From assembly GCA_015680685.1 (NCBI GenBank), contig MNCI01014373.1, forward strand, positions 521,616 to 585,615: a DNA stretch of 64,000 bases. Reading direction: 5' to 3'. Every line of letters starts with the position of its first letter. Position 1 is the first letter of the stretch. Positions 45,920-59,500 of the stretch are shown here, piece by piece. The notes below the pieces were generated by a model, which worked only from the letters and a program-made list of their open reading frames with translations, did not search any database and was not told the origin of the DNA. The stretch is from Gnetum montanum. Lineage: Eukaryota > Streptophyta > Gnetopsida > Gnetales > Gnetaceae. A program made the position numbers and the translations under genes.

Positions 45920-47506
45920 CTAGATTAGTTTCCTTATATTTCGAGCTATGACCCGTGAGATCAGCCGACCTGCTAACCATACGGGAATATTTAAGGCCTC
46001 CTGCTGTGTGGAAAATGGCAGCTATCATTTGACATAACCAGATGATGAAGACTAGATTAGAATTTGGTCACAAACACACAAGCATAACATGAAATCAAAA
46101 TTAGTTCATACTACCATTAACAGACCTCTAGTATAGCTGATAGCACAGGCATAATATTTTGCATGGTCTGTGTCTGTTGGAGAATTGATAGAGCTTCATT
46201 CCAAGTGATCTGATTGCTGTGATCCTTCAACAATTTATCTCTATTTTCCTGACATAAAAATCAGTATTCATGAACATCTACTTGAATGAAAGCTAACTTG
46301 AGGAGTCTATAATTAAAAATGAACTTAGGATACTTGTCAGGATAAAGACAACACAGGCACCTTTTCATACAGTTCCTGTAATAATGTGATGAACTGCTGC
46401 ATTGTATCCAAGCTTTTTAGATCTTCATCCTCCACCACATGAATAGGTAGTTGGGAAGGTGCAGGAAAATTTGACATAATACTAGCGGCTGTCTTCTCAA
46501 ATGTTACTCTATTCAAGGCATCTATTCCCTTCAATATCATCATTCGATGCAGGCTTAGGAGCTATTCTCGTACATCAAAAATAGACATTTCAAATGCTAA
46601 CAAAAGAAGTGAAATGCTTTTATGTGCATTACCTTGACCAATTCATCCAGGAATATTTCCCTTACAAATTTCCCCTAGAATACAGATTTGACACACAAAA
46701 GTTACCTTACCGATGTAAACACATTGAATTCATAAACTTGGAATGACACTACGATTATCTGACAAATTTACCCAAAAGTTAGAAAATACCCAATACAAAA
46801 TTCCCTAAACTTAGAATGAAACTATCAATAAGTAAATTTGAATGCAAAAGATTACCTTTTCATCAAGGGTAAATTTAAGGATCCTCTTCATTGTATATTT
46901 GGGGCCCACATTAGCATTTTTGTCCTTCCTTGCTAAAGTTTCATCTGTTGGAGACCTTATGGACTATCATGCACAAAAATTAATGCTAAATTGAAATTTA
47001 ACAGATGAGAATGAATACCAAAGAAACAAATCATTGTTGCTTTTTGAGCATATCAACTATTTTTTATCTTGAAATAGTTCTACAATTACTTTCAAAATGC
47101 AGAAAATACCTGAACTAACACTTATCTGTCATAAACAATTCTATTATACTACATAGAACAAACCTCAGCAATAAGAGACTCCAGCCTGTCCACACGAAAG
47201 ATTCCATCCTGCGGTTTAAGAGCATGAATATCATTTTCCATTTGTAGCCTATGTCCAATTGGGTGCTTGAATGAAATAATTCCAATTTCTGGGCCATTAC
47301 TAAAGATAAGGAAACTCATGAAATCATTCTTAAGCCATAAGGTAAGAGACTTTAGTTTAGCTACCTCGTAAAGGAGAGATCGTAACGCTGATCTAAGCTG
47401 AGGAGAGCTGTCTGTTAACACTTTACGAGCAATCCAAGGATACGAACTACCTAATACTTTATAATTTGGATCATTGTTTAGAGCTATTCCTTCCAACACT
47501 GCTAGA
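45920..47506 (-). CDS. ABC1K terminal seven exons
   Basis: The compact 3' end, with introns of 104-200 bp. It encodes SLAVLEGIAL through GIFRVDRLESLIAE (a 45-bp exon), MKRILKFTLDEK, KFVREIFLDELVK, the Pro/Asp-rich IDALNRV..ELYEK segment, and a C-terminus LAGRLISRVIARNIRKLI. The first of these exons uses the acceptor TTGGCAG|TCTAGCAG; using the next AG (47499) would break the frame. Confidence 0.87.
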
Positions 47507-50500
47507 CTGCCAATTTTTTAATGGACAAGTAGAAAGAAGATTTTTATTAATTATAAAATTATGGAGGCTGAACTTAAAATATAAATTATTGAAAGATGAA
47601 AAAAATGAGAAGCAGCAGGAAACTTGAATGCATCCCAATGAGTATATAGATGCTGAAAATTCAGGAAAAGAGGTGTTTCGTTCAATAGTCAATCATATCA
47701 TTGCTCAAGTGTCTTAAGATTTACAAAATAAGCAATTTTTTGAGCTTTTTTTTTTCCACGTTTTTGCCCTGAAGTGAAGGCCAGCACTCTCCAAATACAC
47801 AGAATGACCTTCTTGATGGTCTTCGTGTTAAGCAATATTTATTTTGCAGAATATAGTAGATACTTAGATGTTACCATTAAAATTATCAATGGATGGAAAC
47901 GAAGGGTGAAAAACCATTGGAGTCACTTTAGTCTTGCCTTGGGATATAGTCCAGTGCACATAAGCACTTTTGAAGAGTATCCAGATAACTAACAAGAATG
48001 CACGTGCATGTAGATGAGATTTATGATGTGCTCTCTTTTTTTTGAAGTTAATATGATGTATCAAGGGTCTTTAAATACGACCTAAGAATGAAAAATGATA
48101 CATCAGAACCAATGACATACTTCTTACATCTCTTTCCAATATCAACTTATACTGTTCATGGCTTTCCTCTTTTTCTATTAGTTTCAAAATATATAATATA
48201 CATTTTCTCTAAGTTAATGTTCATTTCCAACAAATAACATTTTCAGTTTTGTTGAGCTCTTACTTTTCCTCATTTCTCTCATAATTTGCTATGAAAGCAT
48301 AACCCATGTAATAACTTGTCCCGGGAATGTCTTTGAATTGTTTTGCATTTATTATACCAGGTAGCTAAACTTTTGTTATTCTTAAAATGCCTTGATATGC
48401 TGACTACTGGAATTAATGTTAATACTCATCTCCACATATGCACACCTGCCCTTTTCTAGCCAGAGGCAAGTGTTCAATATGTATAATTTCTTTTTATTTT
48501 AATAAAAACTTAATGGACCCTTCAACAAAGAAGCTGTCACACACCAAATACCTCCAACCCTACAGCAACTTGTAGCCCACACAAGAGATTACCAACCTTG
48601 GTTAGAATGATGAAGGCATTTGTTAATAATGATAAAAAAAAACATGATATACCAAGTGCACATGACAAAAAATCATAACCTAATACATTCATGCTCAAGA
48701 AAATCAAACCCACGGCTTATGTAAGATCCTGTGCATGAATCACAATTCACAATAAATCTGACAGGTCCTTATGAAATAATCCACAACTTGTCCAAGCCAA
48801 AACAACAAACATCCATCAATAATTAAGATGCAACAAAGGTTTGGAATACACACCTTTATGATTAGGTTGATTTAACTTAAAGAAGAAAAACACAAATCAT
48901 TCTTGGATTGATGTTTAGCCAGAATCCTTACCCGAGAAAAAAAAGAAGAAGAGCAACACCAAAAATTAATCACCAAAGTCTCACACAAGTCAGGTTTAGC
49001 TGGAACAGCCTCCAAAAACAGCCTGATGTGTAGCCAGCAATAGTAGGTGCCCAACCATACAAGATGAACTCTATGTTTAGCTCGAAAAAGATAGGTCAGC
49101 ATAAGCAAGAAAAAAAACTTCACAGTTCTTTCTCCCCTTTCCTTACTCCTCAAACTAGCATAGGCTCACCTTATATGGCAAAACAATAAAAACAATAATA
49201 AAACCCCTACTATTTATAGGTTGAATGAGACTCGAAAGCTCAGGCAAAGACTTGTACACATGTCTATACAATAGCTAAACTAGACAACCCATCTTCCAAT
49301 TTTTTCTTGATTTGTGACATGACAACAACTGAACTTAAACAAGCAAGGTCATGAGTAAGTGGACACATGTGAGAGAGGCAATACCCAAGAGAGCCTCAAG
49401 TCTTTGTATTTTTTAAAACTATTAATATAAAGTAAACAACATACATATTAAAAATAAATATTATCATGAACATGTTCAAAAAGTACGTCAAGCATACATC
49501 ACCATGTATTCACTTGTGGCTGACCTAACTTTTTTTTATAAAGTCACTTTAATTTTAAAAGGCTAAGAGTGTTTCTGATGTATTTTTGGCTATTTGTCTA
49601 TTTTTTTTAAAACAATTTTCATGTATTTGCTAGCAAAAAGCATTGATATTAAATGTTTTACACATCTAATGTTTAACACATATCAAGCCGGTTAAAACAA
49701 GCACAAGCATGCTATGGCTACCTTGGTAAAAATTAATAATTTAATCAAACCAAGGAATATATAGGCCCACAAGGTACCTTTTTAACTTTTTAACATTAAA
49801 ATCTCAAAATTTAGGATTTGAATCAAGAACTAATTATAGATCTATACTCTGCATGTAAAATCAAGTTAACCCACCGAATTTGAGTGCATTCTGATACCTG
49901 TATTTTTTAAACATAATTTGATTAATTAAATTATTCAATAAATTAAGAATTCTAACAAAGCACCAAAACAAACCATGGATTCTATTTTCATTAATTTCAA
50001 AGTATTAATTTAAAATAATGCTAGACTTTACCATTCTTTAACTGTTAACAAAAATATATTTCTATATTTTAAAATAATAAATAATTAGAAAAAAATTATG
50101 AATAAATAGTAAATTTGCTTAAATCATCCAATCAAAAGTATTCATATTAACTTAGAAGCATTAGCACCTTTCGATATACTGTATATATATATAATCTTTC
50201 AATGGTAAGCATTTAATAAAGTACTAAGTTCACACGTATATACATGGGGCACTGCATCATGTTATTAAAAATAGTTTGCATGAAACCTTGATTTCTGATA
50301 TGTTTCATTTTAGGCCATGATGATGCAGCATAGAGGACATTAATTTTTATCGTTGCAGCAACAATTATTCACCATGAACAATGCTCATAAAAAATCAATA
50401 GCATGCTGAATCTTACAATCTTTGTTTACGATAGTATCAGGAAAAAAAAGTAGAAATCCGTGTGAAATGATCACTTTACATTTATTGCAAAACCTTTAAA

Positions 50501-53500
50501 AAACTGCTAAAGGTAAATTCTATATGGGTTGATCAGAATAGGATGAAGAGAAATAAATGATATATTTACCTACGAATCACCAATGAAAAATAGGAAGGTA
50601 TCTGAAATTTGTAATTGTACCTATAAAATAGCAAACAATCATAACCAAAATATCAGAGATTTTATGTAAAAACACATTTTTGAAAAATCGAATTACAGCA
50701 TTAATGACAAAAAGTCAATCTTATTAAAGAAACATAATCACGCCCTCATATGGCAGTGAAAACGTCTGAAATAGTTTCATAAAGGGTGACTATGTTTCAC
50801 TATCTAGAATGTGACAGATGGACAATAATAGTTGAACTCAAAACAGTGTAGAAATTTTCTTATAAAAGATCAACATAAAAAACAAGCAACAAACAGTGCA
50901 AATTTTAAATGTTACTAAAGCCACCGATGAGGTCTAGAAACATATGAAATAGGCAGGCATAAATAACAAAAATGACGCATTTCAGCCTCCAGTTCAAATA
51001 GCTTAAGTATTGATCTTGATCCGTAGATATCCATATTCAAATTTGTGCTTGCTATCATATGTAGTTCTTGCTTGAGTGTGTGGATCTACGCTCATCTTGC
51101 TGGACAAGCAGAGGGATAAAGTGTGATGAAGGAGAACCCACACATGAAGTTCAAATAACCCCAAACATAAAAACAAAAACCGAAAAAAAAAAACAAACAT
51201 AAAAACAAAAACCAAACAAAATGAAGTTGTTTACAAATAACCCCTTGGGTATCTATATTTTTTGAATTGTGTATAAAGGGGGTGCATTTGCTGCTGGGTG
51301 TCAATAGCAACAACTTTTCCAGCTTTCCGGCTTGCTAGGAAAACTGGGGATCACACTGGCGGAAAGGATGCACTGGGCCACCCAGTGGGAAGCTAACCAA
51401 AGACATGTCCAAAACAAAAAGGCTTACACTAATTAATATTTTGTTAATTCACAATGGCCAATGGTGATCAATGAAACACAGAGAGCTCAGAAGCATTGAT
51501 CATGGAAGACAAAATAAAGATCATCACCCAAAGGCACAATGCTCATCCCACCAAGGCAATGTCTTGGGAGGGTCAGTAGATGAACAAAGGTCTAACATCT
51601 TTCGAGTGGCTGCACCTAGTCAATAAAAGATAAAATGGTAAATAAAAAAGTGACTGTACCGAAATGTATGCAAAGCCACCCTTGAGACCTCTCTCATGTC
51701 TAAATCCTTGAACTACAAATATAATGTGTTTTGACTTAATCTATACAAGTCCAAGGCTTACAATAGCATATAAAGCTTGAGGGGGTAGATGAGAGGAAAG
51801 GTCTTCAAAGTGTGAGGTAAAGAGAAGCCTCCAAAGTGCCTCTAGATAGAGAAGTAGATAATGGCTTGAGAGAGAAGAGTGAGCTCTTCTTAAGCACTAT
51901 TGTGCGTGGGAGCCATTTGGACAATGTGTAAGGGAATGATGACAATCATTGTTGTATGGCTATAAGCCTTGTGTGAGGAGTGTGATTGTGAGAATCTTGA
52001 GTGTTCTATGTTCTTAGGGATTGTATGCTTCCAACTTCTTTGTAATTCATTTTCCATTGCAAGCAAGAACAAAGATTTGTTTTGGACTTGCTGGGGTGTT
52101 CTCCAAGCCCAGCAAAAGGAAATTCAGTCACGGCAAGAGTTGGGTGCCGATCTACATGACAAGGAAGTGGATGTCCCGAGATAGCTGCAAGAGTTGGATT
52201 TGGAAGAGATGTACTGGCAACAACGATCACAAGTTAGATGGCTTCGAGAAGGTGATTAGCAAACGTGGTTCTTCTTTGTGGCAGCCAAATCTAGGGGACA
52301 GAACAAGAAGGCTCTTCATTTGGTTAAGGATGGCATCGCTGTGGAGGATCTGTGTCAAGTGGCCCAACTGATAGGGAAGTATTGGGGAAGGATTTGGGGG
52401 AAGCAGCACACATTGCCAATCTCTATTGAAGTGCCAAGGGCACTACAAGTGGAGGACAATAATCAGCTCCTGGTGCCCTTTACCATGCAGGAATTGAATA
52501 CTGCGATGGGTTCCATGAAGGGTGGTAAAGCTACCGGGCTTGATGGATGGGTCATTGAGTTCTTCAAGGAGTTTGCTGATATTCTTAGGCCAAATCTTCT
52601 TGAAGCTTTTAATTTGATGCTAGCCAAAAAACAAGTGAGAAGAGAGATTAATTGTTCCAGAATTGTTTGTATCCCCAAAATGACAGATGCTTCTAAACTA
52701 GCTCACTTCAAACCCATTGGGGTCTATAACATGTTGATCAGGATATTCTCAAACATGTTGGTTTGAAGGTTGGTGCCTCTTTTGTCAAAAGTTGTTGGGG
52801 ATAATCAGGCTGGCTTTGTTAGAGGTTGCTACCTGCAAGATCAGGTGGTGCTAATGCAGGAGGTTTTTCATGCTCTGCAAACCACAAAATTTCTCGGATT
52901 GAGCTTGAAACTTGATATCACTAAGGCATATGATACAGTTAGTTGGGAGGCACTCTCTACTATTATGCAATAGAAAGGGTTTGATCTTGATTTCATTAGC
53001 CTTTGTACTCACATTTAGAAGTCTGTTGCTTTCTCCTTTGATATTGGGGGGAGACTATGGGGGTTCTCCTCCCCTAGTCGGGGGTTTAGACAAGGAGACC
53101 CACTTTCACCGCTACTCCTCATTATTGCGATGGACATCCTTAAATACTATTGTACGGAGGTGGGGGTGCAAGGTCTAGAGATTGCAGGGGTGGAGTGCCT
53201 GTTTGAACAACTATGCCAATGATACCATGTTGTTGTCTAGAGCTAGGGTCCCCTAGGTGCAGAGAATTAATTAGGCACTTAAGCATTTGGCCTCTGAGAT
53301 TGGGCTAGAGATAAATAGGGGGAAGTCCTTAGCACACTACATCAATGTCGATCCCAGGGTGAGTCGTCAAATATCCTAGATTTTGGGTATACTACCTAGA
53401 TCCCCTCAAGACACATACATGGGAATCCCTTTATTTCAATGGGGGAGGAAGTCTACCTGGAATATGCTAATTCAGGAATTGGAAACATAGGTGGGACATT

Positions 53501-56500
53501 GGATTAACCACTTCCTCATAAGGAAGGGGCGAATTATTCTAGCGTCGGGAGTGCTTTCAACTATTGGGCATTTTGTGGCTTCGGTTGCTACCCCTCTAGA
53601 GGTTGTTGTTCAAAAAATTAATCAATTAATTCGGAATTGCATAGCCTTGTGAGGTGGGGGTCTTGGCATTTTCAAATTTGATGATGAGTTGTTAATGGGG
53701 CACCAATGGTTAATCACATAGATGTTGCAACCTAAGGAGGGGGTCGTGCAATGGGTTCGAATCATGGCACATAAATATAGATGTTGGTAGGTGGGGCCAC
53801 ATGATTCGACTTTCTTGAGGACACTTTGCAATCATGCATAGTTTGCTATGGCATGGGGTTTGATGGGGGAGTCTCCTAGATAGCTTATCCGAACCCTCCA
53901 CCTGTCAGTGGATGGTTAGAGACAGATATGGAGGGGCTGGCTGCCAAAGAAGATTAAAGTTTTTCTTTGGCTCATTGAACATAATGCTTTGCCAGTAAGT
54001 GCATTATTAAAATGACGAGGATTGAACATTAATGATGACTGCCCCCAATGTGCTAGGGGCCCCAAGACGGTACTCCATTTTGTTTTTCAATGCTAGTACA
54101 GGCAAGACATGTGGCAGGTTGCGGGACTGCATGGGTTGGCACATTTGATAGGGGACTCGAAAACAGTGCTTATTTTATGGGAGGCTTGAAAAATTCGTAA
54201 TTGCACCATCTTTAGACAACGTATTCCAATTCTAACACAAATTATCAACAAAGCTAAACGTACATGGCAGGAGCTTACTTTGACCATGGGAGTAACGTCG
54301 ACTTGGAAGCCAGCCTGCACAGAGTATTGGGTGAATGAGCCACTATGGTGGTTGGTCGAGCATTGCGGATGGGCTGAGATTCTACCACGAATGGAAGGAG
54401 ACCCGACGCTGGCTGATGATGCTTTCTTTTTGAATTGGAGTGAGGACACCACTGAATTCCAGGGAGCCAAGATCGTGCTGATAGAGGCAACATTAGCACT
54501 TTACCTGGGGACCCTAGCCATGGGAGAAATTATTCTACCTACTGCATGTGGGTTGTTTTTCGTTGGGGCGGTGCCATGTACCAAGAGTGGGTAGGTACCA
54601 AAATCTACCCTGCCACTGATCTGGAGACAAGCAGCTAAGCTAGTTGATAGCTTTTTTGTCCAATCTGGATATGCCTCCAAATTGTAGCGTACACATTTTG
54701 CATTTTTGAAATGCATGCGACTAGAACAGAGGGTCAACCTCCCTAGGTTTTTCCTCGAAGTGCTCTAGTAGCAACGGAGAGGCCGCTACTCGGGGAGAGG
54801 TAGCCACTTAGGGCTTATCCTTGCAATTTGGAGGGCAACTTTGTTAGGGTAGCCACAAGGACAATCTTCTAAAACTCCAAGATCAAGGCTTACTGCACCA
54901 TAACCAAGACATTAGTCTTCATGGAGGGGGTCAAGTTGTCTAGCGTTGGGGATGGTGGTCAAAATTGTCGTGGACCCTAAAGAGCCAAAGTTAGTCGATG
55001 CTGAGGCTACTGCTATTGATTTGATTAAGGCCACAGAGGAGGAGGCAGCTAAAGCTAGGGCTAAGGAGCATCTGGCTTGGGAAGCTAGATGGGATGAGGC
55101 TTTACAACATGTGTAGGCACAAAGGGAGACCTAGTTCAAGGAAAGAGAGAAGGAGCTTGTAAGGCAATAGGCTCTGCATGCGGAAAGTTCCAAAGCAATG
55201 TTGGTGGACAAACTTTAGGCCTAGTTTAGGGACAAAATGCAATACAAAGAGGAGGTGTGTTAGGAATGAGAATGGCTAGAGGTGGCCACTTGGGAGTAGG
55301 AGCATGAGGAAGTGGCATAGCTTAGTTAACAAATCGACCGAGAACATGCCCAAAATGTGCAGAATTGGATGAAAGCGGGTTGATGCCCTTATGTGGCTAT
55401 CGACATCAAATGCAAAACTATGTAGTCCATGCTTAGATGGCATATTCAACATTCTTCGTTCAAGCTTCACTCAAATGGCCATGGTTCAACTGCTGAGAGG
55501 GCAAGAAAGGAGGTGGCTTTTAAGAATTTTTAGGAGGCCATAGCCTTCATTGATTCAAAACAACACTGAGATATGCTAAACGCTATCCACAACCAAGAAA
55601 TGTCAGGTTGTGCTTGCCAAACTCTCCCCAAACGTATGTAGAGGGGATTGAGAAAAAGGAGGGGGGGTGTTGGGAGTGGGGGTTGGGGCTGCCTAGGGAC
55701 CTTGGTGGTCCTTTCTTTTGTTTTTCTATTTTTTTGGGATTTGTCAAAATATGCTTGATCGTGCGGATGAGGGGTGGTCCTTAACACCCCAATTATGAAA
55801 TTTGGGTTTGTTTCAAGGGATGGGGCTTTTCAATGAATTTGTGTTGAAGACCAAGACTCAACCTGGGTCTTTTAATGTTTTAATGTCACTGGGTTTTCTT
55901 TCTTTATTTGACTGGAGAGGAGATCTCCATTCCTTTCCTTTGATGTAAATCTTCATGTACAACTTTGTTTTTCAATAATATAATCCTGAACATTATCTCC
56001 AAAAGAATAAAAAGAATAAAGATTTGTGTTCCTTTTCTTGTTTTCAATTGTGAGTTTTTGTTGGATTTGGCTTCAATTTGGTGTTGTTGAGGCATGGTCC
56101 TCACCATCCATGTTATGACATGAAGGTTCCCCTTACACAACAAGGACTCCACCTCGACCATTGTCAATCATTCTTCTAGTATCACAAACCACCTTTACAA
56201 AACATTGCCACAAACAACATTCACCCAATGTAACTTTTCTTTCGTTGAAATTGTAGTTGTCCACATATGGAAGGTGCACATCTACCTTGTGGCTTTCCTT
56301 GGCCTCAACTGTCAATACATCCCTTCCAATGCTCCTACCTTAGGGCCAACAACCACCAGCCCACATAGCCACCAACCTCAATAGATGTCACTACCCCACA
56401 ATGGACACTACTAGCCTCCACCCCCTATTTGTGCCCTCACCACTTCTAGCATTCAAAGCATTGCCACCTCAAGTATTCAAACATGCCCTCACTACTTCAT

Positions 56501-59500
56501 TGATTGTTGAATAAAAAGCTTATTTATTAGTTGCAACTACATGAGTAGTGCTACCCATACTTTTCTATGTAGATAAATGCATGCATGAGACTTTGAAGCT
56601 TGAGAAAACTAGAACTCACCAATCTCAACAGATGACATTGCCCCACAATGGACTTTGCAGCATTCAAAAGCATTTCCACCTCAAATGTTAAAGCATGCCC
56701 TCACCACTTCTTCATTGATTTTTGAATCAAAAGCTTGTTTATTAGTTGCAACTACATTAGTAGTCCTAAACAATAATTTTCTATGCATATAAATGCATGC
56801 TTGAGACTTTGAAGCCTATGAAAAATAGAACTCATGCTGAATGTAGCTTGTATGCTCTCTTCGGCCTTCCTAGAGGCCGCTACAGGTACCTTTTTGTTTT
56901 GAGCGGGTCTAGTTGTTCAAGCCTTGGCTGCGGGCTTTGGTCAAGTGCATATGGGCAAGTATGAAGCATCCTCCCTGGACCCATGGGATTTCTTGAAATC
57001 CGATCTTAGCTCCTTGAAAAAGGGGATTAAGGGCTTGCCTTTGGAGTAGAAGTGCCCTTTTAGAGGGTCTCGATGCAAGCTCCAATCCTAGCTGGCTAAC
57101 GTTCAGCGTAGGCAAGAGCAGGAGGAGGCACTAGATGAAGAGGGGAGATCTCTTTTACTAGAGTTACATTCTCTTGCTAGGGAGGAGGCGATAGGAACAC
57201 ATAGTTTTTCTTCACGGTTGCTAAGGCTAGCTACATTGGGAAACAAATCACTTTGTTGAACAAGGGGTCTACAATGGTTCACCAATCGCAAGAGATTGCC
57301 TAGGAGATGTAGACCTTCTAGAATGTCGTCTGGTCTAGTGGAGATTCCTCCCCTATGTCGGTTAGAATGCAAGAAGTGCTTAATAAGCAAGATAATGTGC
57401 CTCTTGTCGCCCCCATATCTGCGGCAGAGCTGGCAACAACTATCGACCCAATGAAGACTAGGAGTGCTCTAGGGCCGGATGGATGGCCAATCAAGTTCTT
57501 CAGAGTGTTTTTGAACATTATTGGCCCCAATTTACTAGGTGCATTCAATCTCATGCTTTGATGGGATCAGGTGCGTAGGGAGATTAATTGTTCAAGAGTT
57601 GTCCTGTTGCCTAAGAATTCAAGCCTCACGCTACATGCTCAGTACTGGCTAATTGGGATGTGTATCACATTGCTTCGGATTTTTGCTAAGGTTCTAGATA
57701 AACGGCTTCAATCGTTGATGCTGGCCTTGGTTGGGACTAATCATGTTGGGTTTGTCAAGGGGAGGCTTATAAAGGATTAGATTCTCCTAGTGCACAAAGC
57801 TGTACATTTCATTCGAAGTGCAAAATTCCCAGGCATGTGCATAAAAGTCGACATGGCCAAAGCTTACAACATAGTCAGCTGGTAGGCCCTCAAAGACATT
57901 ATGCTTCACAAAGGTATACATCCACATTTTGTGGATCTATGTTTAAGTCTGCAAAATACAAGCACTTACTCTTTTGACATTAACAGTGGGCTTTGGGGTT
58001 TTTTCTCCCCTTCAAGGGGGCTACAGCAAGGAGACCCTTTGTCTCCCTATCTTTTTATTATAATCATGGACACGATGAAGCTATATCTTGAGGAGGAGGG
58101 GGTCCAGGGGGTAAGTTTTGTTGGGCACACGTCCCTTGTTGAACATTACGCAAATGATATGATCATTATGATCACTATGNGGCAGCAACCCAAAAGCACC
58201 CTAGCACCCTAGCTTAGTGCATGGGCACAAATGTTATGCCACACGTGGGAGTTGCCTACCCCCAACACCCATGACATGTACTTCTGTCTCATTATTCATG
58301 CCTAGGGGGGTTGGTGCTCATGAGGCAATAGCAAATGATTTATAACTAGTTGGTGTCCCATTAAAAGTAGATCTTCAAATTTTAGAACCCCCAAACCTCT
58401 TGCCCGTTTAGGCCTAGCGATTTGATCCCAACACACCAAGCGGAGTTTGCTTCCCCCTTCCCTCCCAACCAAATAAAATTCCTAATAATCTGATTTATTT
58501 TTGCTATCACTCCTTCCAAAGGATTAGCCACTAAAGCAATGCACCTAGTGACTACCATCAGCATCATCAAGGCCAATAAGACCTTACCATGTCACAATAA
58601 AAATCAGTTGGACCAATGTTCAACACAACTTAGAAGCTGCATTACCAAAGGCATCCAAGGAGCCTATCTATGCCATGAAAAAATAGGGATCCCAAGGTAA
58701 GAATCTTTGTCCGCACCGGGCAACATNATGTTGCGACATGACACACTTTCAATTAGATGGCACCTTCAGCAGGGCATTACCAATAATGATGGCTGTCCAA
58801 TGTGTCGGAATAATGTCAAAACCACCCAACAACTCTTCTTACGCTATCCATTTGTTGTTGCAATTTGGTAGATTGTGCGTTGGCCTCCGTCATTGTAGGC
58901 CACTGGTGATAATTTCAACAGGTCAATGTTGTAGCATTTGTGGAAGGCTAGGAACGCTAAAGTGTTTCAACTTGACAAGCTTCCTTCCCTTGAATTGGTT
59001 GCAAATTCGACGTTGTGACTATGCCAAGAGGTTTGTGTCATTATGGGTGTGACTCCCACGTTTGGGCCGGAGACAAAATTTTTCTAGCTTAAATAGGAAC
59101 TTTGGGACATCATTCAACAGATGGGGTGGGCCAATGTGCTACTGCTGCTTGTTGGGAACCCTAACCTTCTTGATGCTAGTTTTCATGCTAATTAGCATGG
59201 GGATTGCACTTCCTTCCAAGGGGTTACCATAACCCTTACTGAGCAAGCCACTGTTGATTCTTTGGGGGTCCCAACCACTGGTGAAGTTATTTTGCCTACT
59301 ACTGGCTGTGTTTTTCCTGATTAATCAGCCTAGGACGACTAGTGATCAAGTGTCGAAGTCAACTGTGCCTACAATGTGGGAGGCGGTTGTGAAGTTGGTT
59401 GAGCAATATTTTGTTCAATCTGCCAACATTTGCAAGCTTCAAGGGCTTCACTTTGCTTTCCTTCGTTGTATGAAGGAGTCACGTCTTGTTAATCTGCCGA

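Larger units (their letters stand above)
52080..55985 (+). mobile_element. L1-like LINE copy 1, 5'-truncated
   Basis: Non-LTR retrotransposon lacking its ORF1 and endonuclease. It starts just before the segment YWQQRSQVRWLREGD that precedes plant L1 reverse transcriptases. It continues through the reverse transcriptase, a zf-RVT module, a conserved extra C-terminal domain and a coiled coil. It ends near an AT-rich TTTTTCAATAATATAA tail (about 55960-55985). It lies in the ABC1K intron in opposite orientation. Several stops and frameshifts make it inactive. Confidence 0.8.

Noticed and set aside
47365-47498. ABC1K exon starting at TGTTGG after the AG at 47499
   Set aside because: It would leave the codon split wrong after the 50570 donor. 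The acceptor eight bases upstream gives RSLAVLEG in frame.
47149-47499. The 116-aa open frame as one exon
   Set aside because: Its middle (about 50 residues) has no family similarity and is bounded by GT at 47364 and AG at 47209. It is an intron that happens to stay open.
58181-58726. A genuine inversion inside LINE-2
   Set aside because: Both breakpoints coincide with single Ns and the piece is exactly the missing interval, so a wrong-way contig join is simpler.
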